From Prorocentrum cordatum (Eukaryota > Sar > Dinophyceae > Prorocentrales > Prorocentraceae): a stretch of DNA of 50,000 nt. This document shows, piece by piece, positions 21,390 to 30,458 of the stretch. The stretch spans positions 300,001 to 350,000 of the forward strand of contig CAUYUJ010004758.1 in NCBI GenBank assembly GCA_963575745.1. The letters run 5' to 3'. The position numbers and the translations under genes were made by a program. The notes beneath the pieces were generated by a model, which saw only the letters and a list, made by a program, of their open reading frames with translations, made no database searches and was not told the DNA's origin. Each line of letters starts with the position of its first letter. Position 1 is the stretch's first letter.

Positions 21390-22420
21390 TTATGATCCTA
21401 CCTTGTCCCATTTTTCTTTTTCTGTAAGTAAGATTTCGCATACTTCCGGACATCCATCCAGTTTGGGAGGTTCTGCGACACGAGGTAAACCATCGGGCCT
21501 CCGAGGCCCTCGCAGTGGTCTCCATGGGTTCTTTGGAGCGCACTGTAACGGGGTAGCAGGAACAATGAGTGAGTGCTCCAATAGATCCCTCCAGAGATCT
21601 GCTTTCTTTGGCTCAACATGTTTAGTCATCATATCTGCAATCTGCCCTTTTGTACCTACATACTTGAGCTCAATATGTTCGAGTTGGCATGTCTCGCATA
21701 TCCAATCCAAGTTTATACGATGAGTACGGTGAAGATGACGAAGTGCTGGTGTACGTCTCTTTTGGACACAATCTTGATCACGGCCTGGTTGTCCTCGAGG
21801 ACGATGAGATGTACTTTGGGAGAGCTGCTCTCCTGAGCAGGCTCTGGATCCACGTGTAGCACGGTACCCTCATGGGATATCGTGCGCCTCTTTGGAGGCG
21901 TAGGTGGCTCCGTCTTCAGCGGTAGCTGCCTACGGCTAGGAGAAGATCCCCGCGCGGGGGGCGCCTTGCGAGGCGATGGCTTGCGCCTCTTCTTTTTGGC
22001 GGCCAACGTCGGACATATCGCCGTGGCGGCGCGTCCCAGGCATCCCAGGCAAGTATTCTTCTCTTTGCAGGTGTTGGCAACCTCCACCACGGCCTCCCAG
22101 AATGAAAGTAGTGGTAGCCCTTCCAGTCGTAGTGCTGAGTCAAGAGCAACGATCTCGGACTCTGTGGATGAATGCGAAACGACCGTTTGTTTCTTGCGCA
22201 CGGCATTGACCGGGAAGAGCGCGTTGGGTCCAACAAGCGCGGCGAAGACGCCGGTAGTGGCCTTGGGGGAGGTAATGCAATCGGCGAACGAGGCGTCAAT
22301 GAAGAGCATGATGGCGAGCTTGTCTGAGGAATCGCCTATCCAACCATGTAAGCAATGAGTGCGCGTCGTTTTGATGTAGCATATCAACCGATGTAGACGT
22401 TTATCGCACGTGGTAGTCCA
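21390..22420 (-). pseudogene. Copia RNase H domain
   Basis: The minus-strand frame 22420-21713 gives IMLFIDASFADCITSPKATT (first catalytic Asp), VSHSSTESEIVALDSALRLE (Glu) and LEDNQAVIKI (Asp). It then shifts near 21.74 kb into the frame ending at 21390, which holds HRINLDWICETCQLEHIELK and QIADMMTKHVEPKK. These are the order and motifs of Ty1/Copia RNase H. A Pro/Arg/Lys-rich insert of about 70 residues (KKKRRKPSPRKAPPARGSSP) separates the Glu and second Asp motifs, which is unusual for the family. The domain is split by a frameshift and so is not functional as a single frame. Confidence 0.75.
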
Positions 22421-23820
22421 TTAGGTAATCTCTCTGGCTGGATGTAAAAGATCGAAACGACAGCAGCGTGCCAGGTAGAGAATCTTCATCAATACACTCG
22501 CCGCGTCCTGGCCGAGGATACCCTCGTCGGAGTAGTCGGACTCGGTAAAGGAGGTGTCCTCGATGCCAAGAGTCTCGGAGTCGGGTAGGTCATCGTATGT
22601 GACTGTCGTTGATTCTGTCGTAGTGGAATATTTGTCGGCCGATCTAGCTGGGCTGGATGATCGCGGCCGTGCGTTGAGCACACCTGTGGGTCTCGCGACC
22701 GACCCGGAGGAGCTAGGCGATTTGGATCGCGAAGCCCTCGGTGAGTCGGGCCGTTTACGACGAGACCCTGTCCCCTGGGCATGCTTGGAGGCGCATTCCA
22801 GGTACCGCTGAATACACTGATCAGTAAAACCAAGCATGTCATGTCGTATTCCACGAAATTGTTTGGCTGTATGGTATTCTTTATCACTGTGTGCAGGCAA
22901 AATAGGTCGAATTGTAGACATTCTTTTGTCAAAGATGTTCTGTGGTACGTCGTATGCCTGTTGTCCACAGCCAAGGTATTGAGAGTATGGAGTAGGCGGA
23001 TCCAAAACAATGCCGCTTTTGCGGATATAATCCCAGCCGGCTTGTAGATTGATGGCTGGACCTGCAAATTTGAAGTCGTCCACATATACTGAAAGTCTCA
23101 GTCCCAGTTTGTCGTGTCTCCACGCGCATTCCCAGCCTGGAATAAGCTCAAATCCAACACTTTCCAAGCATGTGCGACACTTTCGTTCCCAAAAGACACC
23201 TGCGAGAGGATGTCAGTATAGTGCCAATCGTAATCGGCACACGGGATTCTTGCATTTAGACCAAGATGCAGGTTGGCGCCACTTGGGCATGGTAACCCAA
23301 GTATCGACTGGGTCGATTCGTCCGTCTCCGTATAACAATGCCTGCGTGTATGCTCCAGGTGCATCGCTTTGTTCGCCCGCATATTGTGGTAATAATGCGG
23401 TAGCATCACAAAATTTGGAAGCCTCGATATGCGACGCGCTGGATGCGGCGTCGGCGAATATGGCGGCCAATCCGGTTTCATCTTTGCCGGTGTTGCCCTG
23501 AACCACCACTCGGCCCTTGAACTTACGTAGATCAGGAGGGAGTTCCTCATGTTTGACTGAAGATAGCTCCAGGATATTGAAGAAGTGAACTTTCGTCCCA
23601 GTACGAATCGCCTGTGATTCGGTATCTGCTTTTTCTGCAACAGTCTCCAACATCCACGTTTGCTTCTTCTCAAGTCGCTCGTACTCTTTTCGTAGGGCCT
23701 CCTGTGCGCGTGGTTATGCGGCAACTTCTTTCTTACTCCAGTTTCTGGTAACCAGGGCTGGGCGTGCCCATGGTGAATCAGGAATCTTGTCTCTGTGTGC
23801 CGGTGTGTATGTCGGCTCAC
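22421..23820 (-). pseudogene. Copia reverse transcriptase
   Basis: The main minus-strand frame runs 23653-22421 and is broken by TGA at about 23213 and TAA at 22421. It contains RKFKGRVVVQGNTGKDETGL, the motif A region (QSDAPGAYTQALL, catalytic Asp), the conserved LRLALY segment where the TGA stands in the place of a glycine (GGA to TGA would explain it), and the YVDDF catalytic motif. A Ser/Arg/Pro-rich insert of roughly 100 residues (22.5-22.75 kb) lies between the polymerase and RNase H. Upstream, 23653-23820 reads on in the same frame with one more stop (TAA near 23714). All catalytic aspartates are still encoded. Confidence 0.8.
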
Positions 23821-23839
23821 GTGGCATAGTGGGTACTCC

Positions 23840-24252
23840 TACCGACGGGGTGAACTTGCGTGTAAGCGGGTTCACGGTCCCGAAGTCGTTCCCCTCACTG
23901 TCGACAAGTACCAGAGCACGTGCGGCTCCAGCAGGCTGTTGTGAGGGTTGGCGGTAGTATAGTACTGAATGTCACGTGGTCCACCAGGTAGTTTGGCATG
24001 CAGAATTTCTTTGCTGGTCACGCCCTTGACGTCCTCGTCACGGATGACAGCGCCGCTGTCGGTATCGTACGTAATCCCTCGTTCCACGGTATTCCATATG
24101 GGCCCGCCAGCTGTAGTGGTACGGAAATGTTTAGATTGCTTGTCCTGTCGGGTCCACACTCGAAGTGCGGCTCGGTCACGAATCTCACGAGCTTGTTTGA
24201 TATTTTCGGCGTGTTCGATCTCTTTCTTTTGCTGTTCACGAGATAAGGTCTT
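23840..24252 (-). pseudogene. Integrase to RT linker of the Copia polyprotein
   Basis: It continues the integrase frame after an in-frame TGA at 24253. It begins with a helical charged segment (KTLSREQQKKEIEHAENIKQ) and continues to a stop at 23872. The next polymerase frame differs, so a frameshift lies between about 23.82 and 23.88 kb. Confidence 0.5.
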
Positions 24253-27200
24253 TCAATGCTCGGGAAGAATGTGGTCTGGACGCGTAGTGGTCTGTGCGCG
24301 TGTCTCGCGGCCGCGGACCACCAATTTGCCGTCTGGCAACATTTTAGGGAGCTCATAGAATCGAACCAGGCCAGTCCAAGGCTCACTCAATTCCCGGTGG
24401 TCGTTGGCGCTAACACCATCCCAAACATCGCGAAATACACTTTCTCCGTCGAAGGTAGAGGTCGTCTCGAAGTCTCGAGTCACGTCGAGCTGATCAACAG
24501 GTACAGGTATGTTCATAGAGTCGTCTGTTGGTATGAACAATTTTCTGCGTGGGGTACGTATGTGTCTGATGACGCAATATCCACGCTGTTCCCAGTAGTC
24601 GGGCTCCGGTGCCGGTGCAGCAACCTGAGAGGCCAATGGGTGGGTATCAACGATGTTGTCGTCCATCGTCATCATAGACGGATCATCCCACTCTTTGGGG
24701 TAGGCAAGTGGGGGGTCGGGCATTGGTTTGTCGCCCAAGGGGCGAGAAATAGATGCCTTGACCTCGTCGTGTGCCTCAGGGTTGTGATGTCGCAGGGTAC
24801 CTTCTTTCACTGGGTAGGCGAACTTGCCGTCGGGGATGATAGTATCTTTGACTCTGTGTACGTGGCACAAGTCACCGTCTGGGTTCTTGGCGTATGTAGC
24901 CGTGTCCAAAACAAGATAATCACCAGACCATCGTCCACCGGAGTGTAAATGGTAACCCATGAATAATCCTTCCCGACTGTTCTCTTTGAACTTTGCAGTC
25001 TCGTTATTGATCTCGGGATTGAGGCATTTCCAAAAGATCCGAACACCAAAAGGAATGCAGTGCCCGGGGAAACTTTCGCCAAAACGTATCTCGTGAGCCG
25101 TCTTGTCGGTATGTTCCTCGCTGAGGGCAGCAACGCCCGTGGATTGACGCGCAAAATTATGTCCACAGCAAAAGGCTTGCATGGCCTCTTTCCACCATTC
25201 GTGCCCCAGGCCAGACATGTGCAACACAGCTCTCGCACCGAGGATGACGATCTTGACAGCGCGCTCGATCAATCCATTCGTTTGTGGACGATGAGGAGTA
25301 CTTGTGTCATGTCTCCATCCCAGTTGGCGGCGTGCCTTCTGAAGTTCTCCAGACTTGTCTGTGTATATGCGCTTCGCCTCATCGTTCGCGGCGATGAACT
25401 GCTGGAGAGATGCCTTTGTAGTAGCTGCGTCTTTGTGTAATGCTGGGTATGCCATGAAGATGCCGGTGTATCTATCCAGGACGACAAGTGCATACTTGTC
25501 GCCGTGCTTGTCGGCGGCATCGTCTTTGGCCAAAACGATATGGTCGGCAGTTAGAGCTTCCCCGAACTTCTTCGGGACGAAAACCTCGTAGGCTGTGTCC
25601 TCGTCGGTGGGGTCTGCCGGTGGATGTGGTTTGCGCTGTCGTCGGCACGGAGCGTTCTGCGCCATCGTGCGAGAACAAATCTCACAGTCTGGGTGTTCCG
25701 GACTGTGGGTCATGTAGCGCATAGGGCCAATCGGTTTCTTCTGTCTGTTTGGAAGAACACGATCACTATCATGGTGCACTGTGATGAGCGTCTCCATCGG
25801 CAGATCCTCGAAGGAGGTCGACGTGATGTCGATATCTGCTTGAGCTGTATCTGCAAGCCCCCCGCATGCGGGAAGAGAACACTGCATCTGAGACATAAGC
25901 GAGTCGGTGGGTGTGTCCACGTTGGACTCGGCATTATTTGTGTCGGGAGGTTCTTCGACCGTGGCGGTCCGTGCTCCTCCTCCCTCGCCGACATGTGGTC
26001 TCTTGGGGCAGGTCCCTATGTGGGGCCGCAGCTCATCTGTAGGTGGTGACTGCTCTGTAGTTTTGCAACACCAGCATATGTCGTTGCAGCGGGCGGATGA
26101 ACGCTTGCGCTGACGACGTCTGGGTGCTGACGAAGTGCACAGTCGTGGTGGTGGTATCATCACCAAGCCGTCGAGTCGTAATTCTGGAACTCTGTTGTTG
26201 ACTGGAATCTTATACCATTGGCCCCCCGGATCCTGAAGCAAGTAACCCAGCTCTGGATCCCAAAGCTGCCGAAAGCCATCATTTTCAATCAATTGTCCAA
26301 CTGATAGTAATGATGGGCAATCTGGCAAGGCGAGGGCTGAACTCTGCAAGCCAACCTCGGGTAGCCGTATGTCGTAGTGCTCGTTGACAGTACGATCGCC
26401 GTTGGCAGTTTCCAGAATATGCTCCTCGCGAATAGATATGCGATCCGATTCGGTCTGCGTCAGCTCGTTTTTACCCTGAATATGATGCGCAGATCCACTG
26501 TCGAGAACCCAGGAGCGTGTCAACGCAGCGGTCGAGCGTGGAGGGTCGACTTGCGAAGTCATTGTCTTCGTCTGGTGTGTTTCTGATGACTGTATGGTAG
26601 AGTCATCAGAATCTGGAATCGCAGTTGGTGTGACCACTGACTCCTTGTTGTGTCGGTAGTCATGTAGATCTTTGTACCATAACTGTGGCTCCCGTTGACA
26701 ACGTTGTAGGGCGTCTGCGCTCTGTTTCCACCACCATTGCGGTAGCGGGTCTGGTACTTTGACAATGTCGCCCTCATTCGGCATCTTCTTCCACTTATCC
26801 AGAGTGGCTTTGCCGGAGACGATGTGCGGGTAATATTCCAAGTTATGTGTGTCAAAACGTATCCGACGCCGTGGTTTGGTAGATGTTGTAGTGGCCTTAT
26901 TGGTGGCCATGAGAGTCTTGTCACGTATGACGTAACTGCGGTCGGAGCGGCGAGAACGTCGATAGTTGGCAGGGGAGCGTGCCCTGAACTGGGGAGAACC
27001 ACGGGACGAACCGCGGCTCGTGGAACGTCGGCCACGCCCTCTGTTACTACCGTATGATCTATCGCGGCCACGTGGGCTGCCACGTCCTCCGCCACGGCTG
27101 TCTCGTCCTCGGGAAGAAGATCGCGAAGATCTGTCGTAACGACTTCTCGACTGGCTGCGAGAGTCTGGAGACCTCCTGGAGGATGATCGAGATCGGTCGT

Positions 27201-27732
27201 ATTGGCATCGGTTGTCACGTCTATGGTGTGAGTCGTTTGCGTAGCGGACCCCACCGCGTTGTGGAGAGCGTTGGCTCCCTGATCCGCGGGGCGGTGGTCG
27301 GCCACGACTGTCCTGACTGGAGGTCCGTGGGCGACTCGGGCTTCGCTCGGGTGTCTTCGCACCAGGTGCCAGGTGAGCGTATTTGCATTTGTCGCCCTTG
27401 GTGCACTTGTTCTGTGCGAAGTCTCTGCACTGCGCCATGTGTGGGAAGTTGCGCTCGTCGCCTCTGGTGCATGTGTTGCGCTTGGCGAACTCGAAGCAAA
27501 ATGGCTTCGGTGCTGGCTTCTTGGGATTCGCAGGGGCTGAAACGCTGCGGGGGGAGTTGCCACCAACGATCGATGCTCTGGAAGATCTGGTGCTCGTCCA
27601 ACCCCTGGAGAAGGTATGCAAAGCCTTGCATCGCTCACCATTGCGACAGTTGCCTTTCTTCCAGGCGGCGCATACATGTACTTGAGAACGAGTCTCGTGT
27701 TCGTACCGTAACAAATTTTGATTCTTCTCCAG
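24253..27732 (-). pseudogene. Copia Pol: CCCH fingers, SR/RGG region, protease, integrase
   Basis: A 1153-codon open frame (ATG near 27714; it also reads on from the Gag frame through one TAA at 27733). Domains in order: three CCCH-type fingers at residues 15-33, 73-92 and 96-114, the second lacking its third Cys; an Arg/Ser- and RGG-rich tract at about 120-260; an aspartic protease motif (WVLDSGSAHH, 403-411); an HHCC-like zinc site (H670, H674, C677, C680); and an integrase core with D724 (TADH), D786 (YTDKSGE) and E817 (GLIERA). The Copia-type segment REGLFMGYHLHSGGRWSGDY follows. CCCH rather than CCHC knuckles in Gag-Pol is uncommon. The frame is intact over its whole length, but the element is not. 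Confidence 0.8.
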
Positions 27733-28641
27733 TTATTTAAGCTCCAGTACGTCCAGAACGCGCTGCCGGAGCCAATCATAGGTACGATTCGGGTCGCTGA
27801 TCTTCATGCGCTGGTATTCGTACATATCTTGTTTCATCCAGGCATGTCTGCGAATCTGCGTGCGAAACAGAGATTCCAAGATCTTTGGATCGGGTGCCTC
27901 TCGGCACTCCAATAGTAAAGCGTCCCACTCAGTAATGAAACGTTGCAAATCTTCATCTCTCATCCTCAGTTCTTTGAGGCGCTCGAAGTCGTGCAGGTCG
28001 TCATCAACCTCTGTCACTTTGTAGGACTGTAGGATGTGCCAGTAGATCTGGCGTCCTTTGAGCATGCGTCCTGCTTTGTGCTCTCCAGTTTCGATGAGCC
28101 TGATTTGGTAGCGCAAGTCTGAGGATAAGATGTCGCTGAGAGCAGTAGCGAATTTGCCATCGATGCTCTCGAAGTCTCCACTGTCTTGTAAGTCCTCGAA
28201 GGTACACTCGGGCTGTTCAGCCACGCATAGGAAGGCATATGCTTTGGAAGGTCGCCCTGAGGCGGCTCCAAAGTTCTTCCGTACCTTTTGCTGCCACTCA
28301 AGCAGCTGCGTGATCTTAGGCAAGACAGGGACTCGGACGGTGTCTGACTCCTTGATAGGAGTAGTAGTATTGACCGAAACCGCAGACAATGGTTGTGAGG
28401 GTACCGGTACACCGTCGGTAGTTGGTTCTGTGCGCACAGGAGACACGTGGCGTGTCTGTGCTGAAGCTGCCGCGGAGGCTGCTCCTGGTGACGTACGTCG
28501 TTGTTGTCCTGCAGAAGCCGGTGGTGCTTCGGCGGACGCTGCCGTCGGCCTGTACAGGGCGGTTGCGGGTTGAAGATGAAGTGTGGTGTCGTTGGTGTGG
28601 TCAATCAGCTGATTTGTCCAGTTCGTCATGCCATCGTGTAT
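27733..28641 (-). pseudogene. Copia Gag capsid-like region
   Basis: 298 codons from ATG 28629 to TAA 27733, in the same frame as Pol downstream and as the coiled coil upstream. An N-terminal low-complexity Ala/Thr/Pro segment is followed by an alpha-helical region (LLEWQQKVRKNFGAASGRPS to YDWLRQRVLDVLELK). That region has the helical style of UBN2/Copia Gag, including LQRFITEWDALLLECREAPD. A single in-frame TAA separates it from the CCCH/Pol frame. This could be decay or an ancestral Gag-Pol readthrough stop; with five or more other stops in the element, decay is more likely. Confidence 0.65.
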
Positions 28642-29430
28642 TTAGGCCACCTTTTGGCGTGTGTACTCATCAGTATCCCGAGAGCGTTGTGAATACCGGT
28701 CGAGTCGTTGCTCGTAGGCTCGGAGACGGGCGCCGTGTCCCTCCAATTCACTTTCCAGACGTGCGAGGTGCCCCTCAACGCGTACCTTCTCGGTATCTCT
28801 CTCACGAATAACCTGGGAGAGCTCTAACTGCGTGTGGTCCGCCGCCTTCTCAACCTCCTGCAACCTGTCAGCGAGGCGGGCAAAATCGTAAACCGTGGGA
28901 GGAGAATCCAGCTGCGCAGTCTGGGCTCGTCCGACACGCAACTCTGCCAGGGCGTCCTGTACACCAGGAAAACGCTGATCGATGTCAGAGATCCAGTTAG
29001 CGAGTGCCTGCGCGACAGCGTTGGTCGCATCAAGCCTTTGAGTAATAACTCTCAATATTTTGCAACATGTCGATCAGGTTCGACGAGTTGGTGTGTGCTT
29101 CGGTGCGAAGCGTCGCCGCAGTGTGGTCCATGTGGGAGCGAAGATCGTTGATCTGAGACTGAACGTCGCCAAGGTCGGTGGCCTCGGCTGGTGGTGGTCG
29201 GTTGCGGAGCTGGTCATGGATCGTCGTGCAGGATCCTGGCTGCTGAAACGCCTGTGTCGCGTACGATCACAAGCTGTTGCTCCATCTGCGCGAGGTAGTT
29301 ACGCAGGTTCTCGACCGTCGCCGATCGTTCACCTGAGTGTGACATATCACGGTCAACCTGGTGCTGCAGCTCACCTAAGATGCGGCGATCTTCGGCGATC
29401 CTGGAATCAATGATCCCTAAGGCGCCGTCA
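28642..29430 (-). pseudogene. Gag N-terminal coiled coil
   Basis: Minus-strand frame 29055-28642 (ends TAA, then the Gag frame continues in phase). It is a predicted coiled coil, e.g. RLADRLQEVEKAADHTQLEL and HLARLESELEGHGARLRAYE. Further upstream, 29430-29220 in another frame also reads as coiled coil (ERSATVENLRNYLAQMEQQL), so a frameshift lies at about 29.06-29.2 kb. Confidence 0.55.
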
Positions 29431-30250
29431 ACATCTTAGCGTAGAGCAGCAGCGTTGGCAGCGTTCGTCTGAACGCTCTTCAGTAGTCCAGAGTACTGCC
29501 TGGACACGAAAGTTCCAACCTGGTCTCTAAGCTCAGCTATCTCGCCTGCAGCGGACGTTACCGCCGGCAGGTCGTCTGAAATGGAGAGGTGGGGAGCGTC
29601 AGCTTCCCTCTGCACCCTCTGGGGAGGAGTGCATGGCCTCTGCGAGGCAGTACGCGGGCTCGACCTCCTTTCGTCGTATGGGCCTGTGGCCCCACGACGG
29701 TTGCGCAAGGACGAGCTGCGGCTAGGACCGTGTGTGTGCGTGGTGTCTCATGAGATGATACCTTGGGGTACTGCGTCTGCGGCTGTGCCGCCACTGGTCT
29801 ACTGAGTTCCTCGATGGTGGCTACGCGCTCCGCTACAGGAACGGTCGCAGGGCTGGGCGTGCCAGCACCTGAAGTCCATCGGCGGTTAGCGCGAAAGCGC
29901 CCTGGAGTATCAGGACCAGCGGGGCTCTCGCCCGACGCAGTTGGGATTGCTCCCGACGGAGGAGGAGATGGAGGATCGAAGGTAGGCGTGTGAAACTCCC
30001 TACTGTCTGCTCCTACTCCTTCTCCTGTCCCCCCGCGGGCGGCGTGGCGGTGAAGTTCAGCAGCTAGCCGCGCCTCGGGTCCGTCGGAGCTGGGGGGGGG
30101 GGGGGGGTACCTGGGGCACCTGCACAGTCCACACTAAGGCTCTCCAACTCGTCACCGAGCCGTCGCGCCGTCGGAGAGCTCGGACGCGAGGCCCCGATGG
30201 ACCCCGAGGGCCGCGTGCGAGATCGCGACGCGGGGCTCGATGAACTGTGA
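29431..30250 (-). pseudogene. Gag N-terminal low-complexity part
   Basis: A minus-strand frame rich in Ser, Pro, Arg, Gly and Thr from about 30.25 kb to a TAA near 29436. It ends with VTSAAGEIAELRDQVGTFVS, the beginning of the coiled coil. It contains a run of 16 G on plus (30092-30107), a likely site of slippage. Boundaries and start are uncertain. Confidence 0.4.
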
Positions 30251-30458
30251 GCTTTAAAGGCCTGATAACCTGTGTATGGGGTTAGATTACAAAGGTGCAG
30301 AACCCCTGATCCGTTGGTAGAGGAAAGGAGGGAAAGATGGATATCTTTTCCTCCTGCACGATCAAAAGTCTGATCGATCTAATCCAGTACCTGAGCCCAA
30401 ACGGCCAGGCGCAGGAGAGGTGAGGATAAGGAGTATATATGAGGGTATTACACGGGTT
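30251..30458. other. Spacer between Copia and LINE-like element; possible primer-binding site
   Basis: On minus, ACACAGGTTATCAGGCCTTT near 30268-30287 resembles the TGGTATCAGAGC primer-binding site of many Copia elements, with a preceding CA as at an LTR end. The match is partial, so this is a weak suggestion. The spacer also holds the 3' non-coding end of the LINE-like element (a TATATAT patch near 30435). Confidence 0.25.

Larger units (their letters stand above)
13309..30250 (-). mobile_element. Giant decayed Copia-type retroelement with ~8-kb 3' extension
   Basis: Reading 5' to 3' on the minus strand, the order is coiled-coil and capsid-like Gag (about 30.2-27.7 kb), CCCH fingers, protease and integrase (27.7-24.25 kb), reverse transcriptase and RNase H (23.8-21.39 kb). 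Integrase before reverse transcriptase is the Ty1/Copia order. About 8 kb of further open same-strand sequence (21.34-13.31 kb) follows, with no recognised family except a KptA-like region. The whole is cut by single in-frame stops and a few frameshifts, so this is a relic. I could not find LTRs or target duplications, so the ends are approximate. Whether the extension belongs to the element is inferred from its strand, contiguity and matching style of decay. Confidence 0.75.

Noticed and set aside
13309-30250. A reassigned stop codon in the element
   Set aside because: TAA, TAG and TGA all interrupt the frames, so no single reassignment explains them.
12791-30458. Long terminal repeats of the Copia element
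   Set aside because: I compared 12.9-13.3 kb with 30.25-30.46 kb by eye and saw no shared direct repeat. The LTRs may be lost or too diverged, so none is annotated.
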